Program-made: the position numbers and the translations under genes
In this document: in pieces, positions 10,011-21,283 of the stretch
Layout: every line of letters begins with the position of its first letter
How positions within the stretch are numbered: the stretch's first letter is position 1
Assembly: GCA_002102555.1 (NCBI GenBank)
Contig: MCFL01000011.1
Span: forward strand, 186,001 to 250,000
Length of the DNA stretch: 64,000 bases
Reading direction: 5' to 3'
Source: Catenaria anguillulae PL171
Taxonomy: Eukaryota; Blastocladiomycota; Blastocladiomycetes; Blastocladiales; Catenariaceae
The notes under the pieces: model-generated
What the model was told of the DNA's origin: nothing
Databases searched by the model: none
The model's input: the letters and a program-made list of their open reading frames with translations, nothing else

Positions 10011-12233
10011 TTACTTGCGCACCAAACTGACCAACCCAACCAAACTCAACGTGACGACGGCACCCATCCCAACCAATACCACGGGATGTTCCAGGGCATT
10101 CTCGGCACCAACAAGCTTGTCGAGCCACGTGACGCGCTTGGCCACGGCCGCGCCGGCCGAAGACGGCACGGGTGCAGCCACGGCATATCCCGTGGTCGGT
10201 ACAATGGTGCCGCGTTCCGCCACCCCAGGTGCTGGCGCATGCTCGGCGGTGCGTTCAGACACGCCCGAAAGCGCCGAAAGCGCCGTGGCGCCACGACCCG
10301 ACCTAAGCGATCCGCCGGCTTCCGGAATCGGACTCGGGACGCCCGCAGCACCGCCGGCATACAAGTCGGTTGCTGCATCGTCGATCGTGTTGGTCAACCC
10401 ACTTGTCCTGCGCCTTGGGTATTCTGGCATATCTGCCGCGCCGCTGACGCCGTTCAGTTTGAGCAAGATGCGACGCAAGCCTGCGTCGCGCGCCATGGCC
10501 ACGGCGGCCGCCAGGTCGGCATCGCACTGGATCGCGATATCGTCGCCGTCCTCATCGGCGTAGCTGAGCGTGTTGATCTCGACGTGTTGGCCAATCTTTT
10601 CCTTGAGCAACGACACGAGAAAGGCCAGGTTGGTGGGCGAGGTGACGCGATGCACGGCCAAGGTGGATGGGTCACGGAACTTGAACACAAAGCAATGCGC
10701 GGGATCAAATCCGGGAACACCCGAGCCCGAGCCGCCCGACGTGCCCGGGTGCGCGGCCGATGTGGATGCTGACGCGGACGCGGTGGGTGGCGGCATGAAC
10801 CCAGACATGGCGTCTGACACGACACTGGCAGAGTCCGAGGGCCGGATCATGGAGGGTGTCGAGTGCATGGTCCGATCGGCCAACGTGCCCGACATGAGCG
10901 ACTCAGTATCCGCACCGGGCCCGCCCACGCTCGCTGACATGCCCTCGGGGGCAAATGTCGATGTCCAAAACTCGTTCCAAGCGGGCCCACCGTCTTGCTC
11001 GCGCGCAGACTGGATTTTCTCGAGCACATTGTATGTGAGCTTGAGCACGTCCACCAGTCCAATCACTTGCTGCGTGTCGTCGCTGACGGTCGCGTCCACC
11101 ACGGGCAAGTGCAAATACTTGTTGTCGTGCATCATCTTGAGCGCATCGTAAATGGTGGTGTGCGTTGCAACCGTGTCTGGATGCGGCGTCATGACGCGAA
11201 TGATGGACGTTGCGCCGGGATCGGCCTTGACTGACATGACGCGCAACACAATGTCCTTGGACGTGAAAATGCCCGCCAACTTGCGACCGGGCCCCGAAGA
11301 TTCGTCAAAGATGAGCACGGCCGTCGACTTGAACTGCTTCATTGCCCTCGCGGCCTCGCGCACATTGGCCTTGAGCCCGAGCTCGGGCGGCATGAGGCTT
11401 TCGGCCGACAAGATCGAGTTGAGGTCTGGGCACAGCATTTTTTGGCGAATCATTTCAAACTGCTGCGACAGCGCCGCATTGATGCCCGTGCTTGCCCAGT
11501 CGCGCTGCACATCCTCGAGAGCGTCCGTCAATTTCTTGGACGACCCGTAAATGGTGTCGATGCGCTCGAGCGCATCGTACAAGCATTTGGTGATATCCAA
11601 CACGCCCACCACATCGCCCTCGTCGTCCATGACGGGCAAGTGCCGGAACCCACCCGCAATCATGGTTGAGAGTGCTTCCGAAGCCGTTTGGTTGGCATTG
11701 ACAAACTGGACGTTCTTGGTCATGATTTCAAACACCTTGGTGGCGTTGAGGTCGAGGCCTTCGGCAACCACGCGAAATGCCAGGTCCTTGTCGGTGACAA
11801 TGCCGCACAGACGGTCTTGTTGGTCGACAACGAGCAAGGCGTCGCATCGGCGGGCAGCCATGAGTTGTGCGGCATCGAGGACCTTGACGGATTGGCGGAT
11901 GGTGACGGGAGCAGAGGGCCGCAGGGCAGCAACAGTGCCAGCCTTTGCATGCGGGAGGCGCTGAGGTTGCTGCGGAGACTGGTGCGCATGATGCGAGTGG
12001 TGGCCGTGCGTGGACCGGCGAGAGGCGCCGCCATGGCCGCCCGTCTTGCGTGCGAGTTCCTGGTCGACCTTGCGGCGGATGGCATCGTCCTTTTGCTTGT
12101 GGCGGCGGCGCGGGTCGGTGGCCGAGGCAGAGGGCGAGCCTGAGCCGGCGGGCCCGTTGACGGCGGTGACGGAGGAGGAAGAGGCGGCACGCGAGAGCGA
12201 GAGCGAGGCGGCCGAAGCCGTGTGGGACATCAT
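10011..12233 (-). CDS. CBS-domain (four copies) plus PB1-domain protein with C-terminal membrane anchor
   Basis: The product is 740 aa from the ATG at 12233; upstream in-frame ATGs exist but precede a less protein-like leader. Order: disordered basic N-terminus (DPRRRHKQKDDAIRRK), then four CBS motifs. Landmarks are LCGIVTDKDLAFRVVAEGLD, GFRHLPVMDDEGDVVGVLD, LAGIFTSKDIVLRVMS and KYLHLPVVD. A PB1 domain follows (FKFRDPSTLAVHRVTSP ... IQCDADLAAAVAMARDAGL). The last 20 residues (LVGMGAVVTLSLVGLVSLV) form a tail anchor. CBS pairs bind adenine nucleotides and PB1 pairs with another PB1. Fungal proteins of this layout are known but poorly characterised; tail anchoring in an organelle membrane is inferred. 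Confidence 0.9.
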   Translation of the reverse strand: MMSHTASAASLSLSRAASSSSVTAVNGPAGSGSPSASATDPRRRHKQKDDAIRRKVDQELARKTGGHGGASRRSTHGHHSHHAHQSPQQPQRLPHAKAGTVAALRPSAPVTIRQSVKVLDAAQLMAARRCDALLVVDQQDRLCGIVTDKDLAFRVVAEGLDLNATKVFEIMTKNVQFVNANQTASEALSTMIAGGFRHLPVMDDEGDVVGVLDITKCLYDALERIDTIYGSSKKLTDALEDVQRDWASTGINAALSQQFEMIRQKMLCPDLNSILSAESLMPPELGLKANVREAARAMKQFKSTAVLIFDESSGPGRKLAGIFTSKDIVLRVMSVKADPGATSIIRVMTPHPDTVATHTTIYDALKMMHDNKYLHLPVVDATVSDDTQQVIGLVDVLKLTYNVLEKIQSAREQDGGPAWNEFWTSTFAPEGMSASVGGPGADTESLMSGTLADRTMHSTPSMIRPSDSASVVSDAMSGFMPPPTASASASTSAAHPGTSGGSGSGVPGFDPAHCFVFKFRDPSTLAVHRVTSPTNLAFLVSLLKEKIGQHVEINTLSYADEDGDDIAIQCDADLAAAVAMARDAGLRRILLKLNGVSGAADMPEYPRRRTSGLTNTIDDAATDLYAGGAAGVPSPIPEAGGSLRSGRGATALSALSGVSERTAEHAPAPGVAERGTIVPTTGYAVAAPVPSSAGAAVAKRVTWLDKLVGAENALEHPVVLVGMGAVVTLSLVGLVSLVRK

Positions 12234-12633
12234 CTTGTATCGTTTTTGGGTGCGTGCGTCTTTTGCGTTTGCAGAGGAAGAGCAGGGGGATGTGCGCTGC
12301 ATAAGAATAAGAAGGGTCCAGAACTCTAACGCTGTCTGCAGCTGTCCAAGATGGAGATGCAAAGTGGCAGTGTCAGTGACAGTGACAGAGTGAGAGTGAA
12401 TGAGGCAGGGACCATTCGGGGTCCAAGTCGGGCGCAACCGGCAATCGGCGACCCTCCCACTTTCTCGTTTCGTTTTGTTTCGACGCACCTTCCATAGTCC
12501 TTCCACGTTCCTTCCACTGCCCTTCTCCTCACCTTCACGTATGTACGCTCACTATTTTTTGTCAGCGCCAGAAACAGAAACAGGCAGCAGGATTTACTAT
12601 TTACACGAATGAAGGAATAGAATAACATGTACA

Positions 12634-14176
12634 ATGACCAAACCCAACAATCTCAATGACATTGCCCGCGCCCTCGCCAAGCGCTTTGCCGCCGGCCCGC
12701 CCCACGCTTCGTTTCCCCAGTCTCTGCACGTCCTGCCTGTGCCCTTGGCCGTGCCTTTGCCCTTGCCCCTTCACAAATCACTACCCGCACACCTCCAACC
12801 GTTAATCCCAACATCCACCACCAACCATGTCCTCACCATCGCCATCTCGCTCGCCGCCCGTCCCGTCGCCCACCTCGAGCTCATTTTCCCCTCATCTCCC
12901 TCCTCCTTCCCGCCCGACCTCATCCTCACCTCGATCCCACACGACCCGCGCCTCCAAGTGTCACTCGACCTCGTCAAACCTCAACTGCTCGCCTGGCATC
13001 CAGACAAGGCCGTCGACCTGATTGACGCAATGGCGCGCGCCGTCCAAGCACACTTACGCGCCTACCACCGTGCCAGTGTTGAGCGGCTGGTGGCCGGCCA
13101 CAATGATCGCGTGGCGTTTGATTTGGCCACGGCCGCGACCGCAGTGGCCATTGACGGCGACATTGATGCCGTATACTTTCCACCCGCTTCGTCTGCATCG
13201 ACCTCCAGTCCGCCTTCAAACGCATTGGCTGCAACAGCACCACGAGCTCCATTTGACATGAATCGTAACGGGAGCGACGAGTTTGCGTCCGTGTCCTTGC
13301 TCCTCCCGCTCTCGATCCCTCTCGACCCGGCTACGGTCGCATCGCTCTCGCCTCCTCCCTCCTCCTCCTCCTCCCCAACCAACGCGATTGGCAGTTGCAT
13401 CTCCACACACCTCCCGGTCGCCGTGCTCGTCGACCATCTATTCCCGCCACACGCGCCCGCTACCTTGGCCGACGTGCGCGTCAGCCACTGGCTGCCCGAG
13501 CCCTGGGTTGCGCGCCTGGCCGACACGGCCGTGAAATTTCCAACCTACGCGTACCAATCTGCCCCGCTGGTCGATTACTTGGCCAGTGTGGCTCAGGTAG
13601 TGGGCAAGGCAGTCAAGGTTGTGGCATCCAGTGGGGCAGCAAGAAAGGACATTGTATCCAAGCTGGCCAGGGCGTTTGCCGAGTACGTCGTTCGCTTCCC
13701 CCCTCATCTCGCGTTATTTTACCTACCAGCAGAGTGATTTGGCTGACACTCGATTGACGTATTACATATTGATTAGGTGTTTGATTGAGGCAGATACACA
13801 GACTTACTCGACCCTGGCCGTGCTCATTGACCCATCGCCTTCCTCCTCCTCTTCCGCTTCCGACACACACCCCGTGCTTGCTACGCTTGTGTTTCCCGAT
13901 CGGTTTCCAGCCGATCCGCCCGTGCTTATCTTGCGTGCACCCACGCTTTCCACGGCTGCATCCACGCCCACATCCTCAACGTCCTCAGGGTCATCCTCAG
14001 GCAGCCCGGCCCCAGCGTCGCCCGTGACCGTTGCGCGAAGCGTCCCAGAGTACACGACACGCCCCAAAATGTGGAGCGTGTTGCGTGGTGGCGCAAACGC
14101 AGAGTTGGTGGGCAGGTTGAAAGGGTGGGTCGTGGAAGAGGCGGGTGGGTGGATGGCGAGGGTCGGTGGCAAGTGA
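12634..14176 (+). CDS. BRE/BABAM2-like protein (BRISC / BRCA1-A complex scaffold)
   Basis: Exons 12634-13682 and 13777-14176 (donor GTACGT, acceptor GATTAG) give 482 aa in frame. The protein follows the tandem UEV-like layout of BRE: FPPDLILTSIPHDPR and a DLIDAMARAVQAHLRAYHR helix in the first half, FPTYAYQSAPLVDYLASVAQ in the middle, and ATLVFPDRFPADPPVLILR with TRPKMWS near the end. These fit the mammalian BRE pattern (YPELPPDF, IDYVPQV, LPLFFPRDQPTLTF). BRE scaffolds the K63-specific deubiquitinase complexes BRISC and BRCA1-A. Overall identity is low, so the call rests on order and spacing. Two low-complexity insertions (SPPPSSSSSPTN and SSTSSGSSSGSP) are additions. Confidence 0.68.
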
Positions 14177-14712
14177 TGCATGTATACGTATCATGGACGT
14201 CTCATGTACATATTCGCAAAAATGACATGTAAGGATGTGCGATCCGATCGCTTGGTGCATGGCGGAAGGACGTGTTTCGGTCGCGTGCCATTATTATGCC
14301 ATTGCAAGAGATTCAGGGGAAAACGGCACTCATTCTGAATCAATCAGGCACCTTCGACTCAATCCGTGGTGTGGTGTTGGAGATGCCATGTCTCACTTGA
14401 AATGTCTCACATAATTCATTCCATTTCAGAATAAGTACGGGGAACATGTGTAGAGTGACGTCAATGAAACGAGCCTTGAGCATTTGCGGTTGCGAGTGGG
14501 ATCGGCGAGCCATGCCAAGGCTTGTCAGATTGGACGAGCGATCCAATATCTGTTGCGCCCCAGTTTGGGATTCTGTCCCTCGCTCCAATCCCCTCCCCTC
14601 CCCACACTCCAACGGCAAGGACGCCCCGAACCGAATCTGTTCCATGCACCTCGGCGGCCCCCACCTGCCCCCACCCCCACGCAAAAGCATATCCAACCTT
14701 GCATCCACAACA
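14177..14712. other. Intergenic region upstream of squalene synthase
   Basis: No gene is supported here. The frame of the downstream gene stays open upstream to 14446 but has no family match before the ATG at 14713. A C-rich tract near 14660-14690 lies just 5' of the start. Confidence 0.4.
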
Positions 14713-16260
14713 ATGGCCTCTGCGATCCTCGCCTCGCTGCTTCACCCGTCCGAGCTCGTGTCGCTGGTCCAATACGCCGTCCATGAGCACCGGCAGTCCA
14801 AGGCGGCTCAGGCCGCCCAACGCTCGCGATCGCCAACCGCCGACGCCGACGCCGATGCCGACGAAGGCCATGCCCCCGACACCCTTGCCCGATGCTACCA
14901 CTACCTCAACCTGACATCGCGCTCGTTCGCCGCCGTGATTCGCGCCCTGCACCCGGCCCTGCGCGATGCCATCTGTATCTTTTACTTGGCGCTGCGTGGC
15001 CTCGACACTGTGGAAGACGACATGTCAATCCCCCTCGACCGCAAGTTGGCCGTGCTGGCCAAGTTCCACGAGTTTTTGGGGACGCCCGGATGGACGTTTA
15101 CCGAGAACGGGCCCGACGAAAAGGACCGTGCGCTGCTTGTTGAATTTGACGTGGTTGTCGACCAGTACTTAAGACTGCCTGCCGAAATGCGCGCCGTCAT
15201 TGGCGATATCACACAGCGCATGGCAACGGGCATGGCAGAGTACTGTGTACGTGCGTACGAGCAGGACAAGGCCGCTGCTGCCTCGCCCGATCTCTTGTCG
15301 GGCAATCGCGTCCAAACTATCGACGAGTACAACGTTTACTGCCACTATGTGGCCGGGTTGGTGGGACATGGGCTCACGCGCTTGTTTTTGGCGTCCGGGT
15401 TGGAGAGCGCAGCGGCCGAGTTGCTCGCCGACGACTTGTATTTGGCCAATTCCATGGGCTTGTTCTTGCAAAAGATCAACATCACGCGGGATTTCCACGA
15501 GGATTACCTTGAGAACCGCGTGTTTTGGCCGCGCGAGATTTGGGGCCGGTATGCAAGTGAGCTCAAGGGTCTGCTGGATGCCGAGGTATGTAGTAGTGAA
15601 GTTGCAACTCTGCTTGCTCGCGACTCAAACATACACATGCTATGTATGTAGGACAATTACGCCGTTGGTCGTGCCGCACTCAACCACATGTGCACCAATG
15701 CCCTGCTGCACGTGCGCGACGTGCTCGCCTACCTGTCGTACCTTTCGGACCCCACTGTGTTTCGGTTTTGCGCCATTCCGCAAGTCATGGCCATTGCCAC
15801 GCTTGCCCTCGTGTACAACAACCCGCGCGTGTTCCAGGGCAACGTCAAGATTCGGAAAGGCTTGGCAGTGCAATTGATTTTGCAGAGCAACTCGCTCGAG
15901 GAGGTCAAGCCCGTGTTTGCGCGGTTTGCCAGGGAGTTGAAGAACAAGGCGTTGGCGTATTTGCGCGAGGTCGAGAGGGATGGGAGTAAAGATTGGGAGG
16001 CCGAGGAAAGGCGGGTTGGAAAGGCAGACAAGGTCAAGGAGTTGGTTGGCGTGTGCGACGAGATTATCCGCGAGTGTGACCCCAAGGGGGTGGATGTAGC
16101 CAGCAAGGACAAGAAAGTGGAACCCGTTAACGCTGAGGGCAAGGTATGGGCCATTGCCAAGCGCGTGAGCGAGCCTCAGACGGTGAGGCGGGCCGCCATT
16201 GTGGCGGGTGCTGCTGCCACTGCTTGGGTCGTGTACAGGCGGTATGCCAACAGTGCATAA
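14713..16260 (+). CDS. ERG9: Squalene synthase (farnesyl-diphosphate farnesyltransferase)
   Basis: The enzyme couples two farnesyl diphosphates to squalene, the first committed step of sterol synthesis, at the ER membrane. Exons 14713-15585 and 15652-16260 join in phase 0 to 493 aa. Diagnostic motifs: YLNLTSRSFAAVI, the first Asp-rich motif LRGLDTVEDDM, the Tyr segment DEYNVYCHYVAGLVG, and the second metal motif QKINITRDFHEDYLENRVFWP, split as ITRDFHEDYLE. The C-terminal hydrophobic segment AAIVAGAAATAWVVY is the expected ER anchor. The N-terminus carries a short extra disordered Asp/Ala insert. The enzyme appears complete. Confidence 0.96.
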
Positions 16261-16383
16261 GGATGGATGATGAGGGTAGATGTTTTGTTTTTTTGCACAG
16301 TTTCTTGCTCTTTGTACATTTGTTTCTTTGCTTGCTTTCATCAAACAGACCAACACGGATCATCAATATATGTTATATATCAT

Positions 16384-17283
16384 TTATGCTTGTCGCCGCC
16401 TTTTGCCTACCCCACCGTCATCACCATGATGATGAGCCAAAACAGCCTCGCCAATTCTGACCACCTCCTCTGCCCTTCGTACATCTGCCCGCTCGCTCTT
16501 CAACCTTCGGCCCACATTTGCCATATTGAGTGCCACATAGTATTCCTTGCACTGGACTCCTGGCAACACAAACTCCACCACCATGCCCAATGTGACTAGG
16601 GCGAGCGTCGCGCAATTGGCGGCAACCGATTTGGCCCGCGACCAAATGGAATCGCCCGGAAGACTTGGGGCCGTAAACATGGGCAAAAAGTAGTGCCTGG
16701 CGTTGCTTGGCACGACACAAAATCCGGGGGTATGAAAATGCTTTTCGAGCTCGGGCCCGTCCACGGCCGCCAGATCGTCCATGGTCAGGATGGTGTCGAC
16801 AATGGATTGGACGGCCGACGGCGACGAGGCGAGTGTGGTGGCGAATTGGGACTCTTCGGCGGCAAGTGCGGCTTGACGCGCAGCGAGTTCGGTACGCAGC
16901 AGCGACAGATGCGACACGAGGTTGCTGTCTGACGAGTCGGCGGGTGCGGAGGCTTGCGGTTCGGCCGATGCTGCAACTGGCGGCCGCAATGGGGTAGCCG
17001 AGTCCTCGAGAAACGAAGGGTCGTCGTAGGCTTCAGCATAGTTGATGTCTCGGCTTTGGCTTGTGATCGGTGCAAGCGCGGGCAGACTTGAGGAAGCAGG
17101 GGCCGAGGTGGGAGCGGAACACAATAGGTCCGAATCGGCCAGGAAACCGTCGTCGTGAGCGAAAAGACTGGGAGGGATTGGTGATGAAGGGCTGGATTTC
17201 TGCGTTGGTGTTGGCGGGAACGTGGGCGATGGCGGCAGCGGCGGAAGGGTGCTGACGTCCATCTGAGTGAAAGTTGGATCCAT
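16384..17283 (-). CDS. Hypothetical protein, distant paralogue of the gene at 3106-3906
   Basis: Single-exon 299-aa protein. The first 110 residues are Pro/Ser-rich and disordered (LPPLPPSPTFPPTPTQ). A helix SHLSLLRTELAARQAALAAE follows, then TMDDLAAVDGPELEKHF, GFCVVPSNARHYFLP, a hydrophobic region (CATLALVTLGMVVEFVLPG) and a basic helix NVGRRLKSERADVRRAEEVV. The order and spacing of DDL, CVV, hydrophobic core and RR-K-E helix match the product at 3106-3906. No known domain was recognised; one membrane segment is possible. Confidence 0.6.
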   Translation of the reverse strand: MDPTFTQMDVSTLPPLPPSPTFPPTPTQKSSPSSPIPPSLFAHDDGFLADSDLLCSAPTSAPASSSLPALAPITSQSRDINYAEAYDDPSFLEDSATPLRPPVAASAEPQASAPADSSDSNLVSHLSLLRTELAARQAALAAEESQFATTLASSPSAVQSIVDTILTMDDLAAVDGPELEKHFHTPGFCVVPSNARHYFLPMFTAPSLPGDSIWSRAKSVAANCATLALVTLGMVVEFVLPGVQCKEYYVALNMANVGRRLKSERADVRRAEEVVRIGEAVLAHHHGDDGGVGKRRRQA

Positions 17284-17804
17284 TTCTTAAAGTATCGGCG
17301 GGCTAGGCGGAAAGGTTGCTCAGGGTTGTGAGAAAACTTTTATGCTTTTCATCTTAGCTGTGTGACATGCAGCAGTTCTAAACAGTAAAAATATACGAAG
17401 TATACATAAATCTTGAGCTGAATCAAGGTGTCTCTCGCGTGAGTGAAGAAACATCGCCCCACCGAAGCCGGCAACCGCAACGGCCATTTCCTTCCCATGA
17501 ATCTCACGCTGCCAATTGCACGCAGGTAACTTGTGGCGTGAATGTAGGAGCATGCGTCTTGCTTGCGAAAATGATTCATGTGAGAAGCTCTTATTTCCAC
17601 AAAATGCAACCTTTGGCGCAATGTTTCCAGGCATGCTATACAAACTGTGTCTTGATCGAACCCATGTCTCAGAATTTGCAAACACTTTGCTTTCGGTCCA
17701 ACTTGGTCAGAAATCTCTTTCATGCCTTGAGACCAAAATCGAAAGATAACAGGGAACACCCCTCGAATTACATATGTGCCCACCCTGCTTTATTCAACAA
17801 CAAG

Positions 17805-18393
17805 TCATTGATCACACCCAACGAAATCGAGCCTGGGGAAAATCAACCGGCAATTGTCGCACCGCGGAAACTTCTTGCACCAAACCCTGCCGCCATTCTC
17901 CACATACACGGTACATCCAGCCCTGTGCGCCTCGTCGCGCGTCTTGAATGACCGCTCATCGTATCCGGGAATGTCAAATGCACCCAGGGCCCGGTCGGCA
18001 GGATACCTGCGGTGATAGGCCGTGGCGCCGTTTTGCGGAAATGCCTGTCGCGAACCGTTCCAAATGCATCAATCAGACTTGACGGTATCCAGATAGAGAT
18101 AGAGTGCACATGACCAAGGTTGCAAAACATACCTTGAAGTAGCACATATTCAGATCGTCACGCCAAACGGCGCCAGGCTTGCGTGCTTGCCAAGCGCGGA
18201 CAGCACAATCCCTCGAGTCGCGCGCAGGCGTTTGGCCTGCATCAAAGGCATACGGCAGGTCAGCGCCGGGCACGTCCGGGAAGCAGCTCGGGACGATAAA
18301 GCGGCGCTGGAGGGTCGCATCCGCTGACGATGGTGCAGCGGTCGTTGGGAGAATGACCAAGAGCAAGGCGATCAGGACGAGCGGTGCGAACAT
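17805..18393 (-). CDS. Small secreted Cys-containing protein, intact copy 1 of a local family
   Basis: Exon 1 18393-18133 and exon 2 18044-17805 (donor GTATGT, acceptor CGACAG) give 166 aa in frame. The N-terminus MFAPLVLIALLLVILPTTAA is a clear signal peptide. The mature part has SCFPDVPGADLPYAFDAGQT, a Cys-containing segment AVRAWQARKPGAVWRDDLNM, and in exon 2 FPQNGA, FDIPGYDERSFKTR and NGGRVWCKKFPRCDNCRLIF. About seven cysteines suggest disulphide bonds. Related sequence occurs at 4.2, 18.6-19.2, 24.0-24.7, 25.5-26.1 and 36.5-37.0 kb. Function is unknown; extracellular export is inferred from the signal peptide. Confidence 0.75.
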
Positions 18394-18599
18394 TATGGAA
18401 AGAGGTCTGTTCGGATTTAAATATGTTGAGTGAGCTTGAATCATGTGCTTATTGAGTTCGGGAGGCGATACACCCCTTTTAACTCGTTGAGCAAACATCT
18501 TAAAGACGTGACCTTCATTTCATTTCAAACGCTCGCCCAGTTCCAAAGCTCTATGAGAACCGAAGCACATTGCCGACGGCTGCAACGATTGCATATACC

Positions 18600-19170
18600 T
18601 AGATGACACAGTGTGCGGATACATGCGGTGTACACTTGGTCGAATGCGGTACAGAGTGGCGTCGCTCAATTTTACAACGAAACAGTTTCTTGCCTCCATC
18701 TGCCCTACATGGGATGATGATACGGCGGTTGGGCCCCAGGGCCTGTGGGCAGGTGGCGTGGCGCGAATGCAAGCGGAACATGTATCATTGAGCAAGCTGA
18801 AGGTGCAAGTGTCTGCCGCGACACGATCTCTGCCATGTGAGACATTTCGGGCCATATGCAGCAGGCTTGGCTTGACGTGCCAAAGTGCATTCGTGGACGG
18901 TCACACTCTATGTTGAGGGGTTGAAAGGATGTTGCTTGCGCCGTCGTCAAGAGAATCGTCTTGACGCCTTTTTTGTGGGAATGTCTGAAGCGAAGCGTTT
19001 TGTATACTCCAGCGCGGTTGGTTTATCGGCGCCACCGGCAGTCGCATAGCTTGAAGCGACATACCTTGACGTATGAATAACACATTTTCACATTCTGACG
19101 CCAAACAGAGCCAGGTTTGCGGACCTGGCATGCACGGATGGCGCAGTCCAGGTCTGCTGTTGCTGGCGTT
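18600..19170 (-). pseudogene. Relic of the secreted protein family
   Basis: At 19170-19065 the minus strand encodes TPATADLDCAIRACQVRKPG and SVWRQNVKMCYSYVK followed by a GTATGT donor, matching the end of exon 1 in the intact copies. An in-frame stop replaces the signal peptide upstream. Around 18630-18700 a second fragment (GGKKLFRCK) resembles the exon-2 WCKK region and is nearly the same as a fragment at 36.9 kb. No continuous frame links the parts. Confidence 0.55.
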
Positions 19171-21137
19171 TAGCCCGGGTCACATAAAGGCTTTTGGCCG
19201 GTCGATCCCGTGCAATATTGGAAAGCAAGGTGTTACGGCGGAGCGGCGTTTAAGGTGCTGGCCTGGAGGCGGCTGACAGCGGCGCGGCACTTGCTGGGCG
19301 AATGGAGAAGAGCAATGCAACGAGACCGTGCGGGCGCAAAAAATCATAATTGAGAGCCGATGCAAAGCAGCACTCTGCTTTGTTGTCATCGCCAAAGGCC
19401 TGCTTGCCAGCGTATATTGATGCGCACGACCACCGGTCACCGCCAATTCGCAACTGCTTCGTCTCCCACCCAGGTTCTGACCACCAAGTGTCCGCCGGGC
19501 CAAGAATTCGTGCTTGAGGTGCACAAGCGAGATAAGGCCGAATGTCAAGTTACATCAAGGAATCAGTTGTTATGCCTTCCCTGGATACTGTACCTGTGCC
19601 AGGTCGGACTGGTATTTGGCTTTGGCTCGATTGAAGAATCTGAGCCTGACAACTTGAGTATTTATCCAGCTCCACAACGTGATCCGGAACTTTTTTTTGT
19701 GCCTCCTGGCAAGAACTTCGTCATTGAGCAGCAGCCGTTTCACTGACGAGGAGGAATGGAAAACACGATACGAGCGACGGTTCATGTACGACAACTGCTT
19801 GGCAAAAGCTCCATGGCATCGCGTTCCGCCTGTAAGGAGTGCAGGATGTGAGGCGACTCGATGAGGCGAATGATGATGTCATCCATGAAAACAATATCAA
19901 TGGCCAACTGTCACGTTCATGCTTGGGGCCACTTGAAACTAGGATCTCGGCCTGCTGCATATCGGGGACTGGGTCTTATTGCGCATGCCGAGTGCTTGTC
20001 ACTTGCGGGTAACCACGCATGATTGCACGATGACGTCAACGTTCATGTCGGTCATGGAGCTCGGTATGTAGCGCATAAACTTGTCTGCTGACACTTATTA
20101 CAACTTGAAACGCTATCAACGACTCAATTCATATACTGCCCAATCACGGGTGATGTCATGCGGGATGTACATGCCATACAGTAAGCATCATTGTCACCGG
20201 TTCCAAACGGAAAGCACCTGAACCTGGCTCCACTCGACCATGCATGCATATGAGAGACCCGCTTGCGTATTGGCCATGATGACATCGAAGATCCCGTCAC
20301 TCGTTCGTAACCCGCAAGCAGGAGATATGTTTACGTCCGAATCTTCATTGCGGGCGACCGCTAAGCAGATCCTTGCACGTGGCTCAATGTGGCTTCACAT
20401 CACGGACTGTGGCCAGAACTTGGCTCAAAGTCGCGGTGTCGTCACCGTCCGTTGCCTGTTTGGCAGTGTCGTCATCGTTCCCCTCTTGGCCAGAGCTCGA
20501 ACCCTGGAATACTTGAGCCGGCCGCCCCCGTCCGGCTCCAAATCCGACCGACTGCCGGGTCTGATGATCCAAGTTTGCTCTCTATCTCTTTCTTGTCAAC
20601 CGTTGCTGCATCGTCAAGTCGCAAGGAAACACTGGGCCTGAATCGCATTGTTCCGATTCTCCTGCATACGCCGACTTGATCTTCTGTACTGTATGTTTGT
20701 ACGAGGTGCCCTTGACTCCCCACTGCCAGGGTCGGATCGAGGATCGAGTACAAATGGATCCGTCGACCCTGCTCCTTCATCTCTCTCTCCGGCTCTTGGC
20801 TCCATATCCAATCCTACACTCACGACTACACTCACGTTGAGACGCACAACTCACCCTTGCTTGCTTTCGTATTGCATCTGTCCAATTTTGTGGCTCACAA
20901 ACAATCATACCAACTTACCCGTGACCGTACGTCTACGCTTTCCCTCGTTCTTGGCGTCTTGATCCTTGCCCGCATCCCTCCGCATCGCTCGCTCGTCCGC
21001 CGCTGCCTCCACCGTTCTCGAAAGCGGCAAATCCAAGAAACAAACTCAACAACAGCAGAGCGAGCTCGATCTCATCTCGATTGAGCTTCACGATCGCTCG
21101 CACCTCTTTTCCTTCCTTCCGCTCTCCCTCCATTGAC
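19171..21137. other. Gene-poor 2-kb region
   Basis: No gene is supported with confidence. A + frame at 19360-19746 contains two similar short motifs (CPPGQEFVLE and VPPGKNFVIE), which could mark a decayed duplicated domain, but no partner exon or family is visible. The last few hundred bases are pyrimidine-rich and lead into the acyl-CoA synthetase gene. Confidence 0.35.
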
Positions 21138-21161
21138 CATTCATTCATTCATTCATTCATT
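21138..21161. repeat. (CATT)6 tetranucleotide repeat
   Basis: Six perfect copies of CATT lie about 120 bases upstream of the acyl-CoA synthetase start, inside its probable 5' leader or promoter. Confidence 0.9.
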
Positions 21162-21283
21162 CGCACCATGCCCATGTACGCTTTGTGCTGATCTATGGAC
21201 TCTCTGTGCAACTGCTGCTTTACAGAATCGACGACACAAATCCCTGATCCAAACGCCTCAAACTCCATTCATTCATCATCACC

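Noticed and set aside
19360-19746. 128-aa + frame with repeated PPGxxFVxE motif
   Set aside because: No start context, partner exon or family; kept only as a remark on the gene-poor region.
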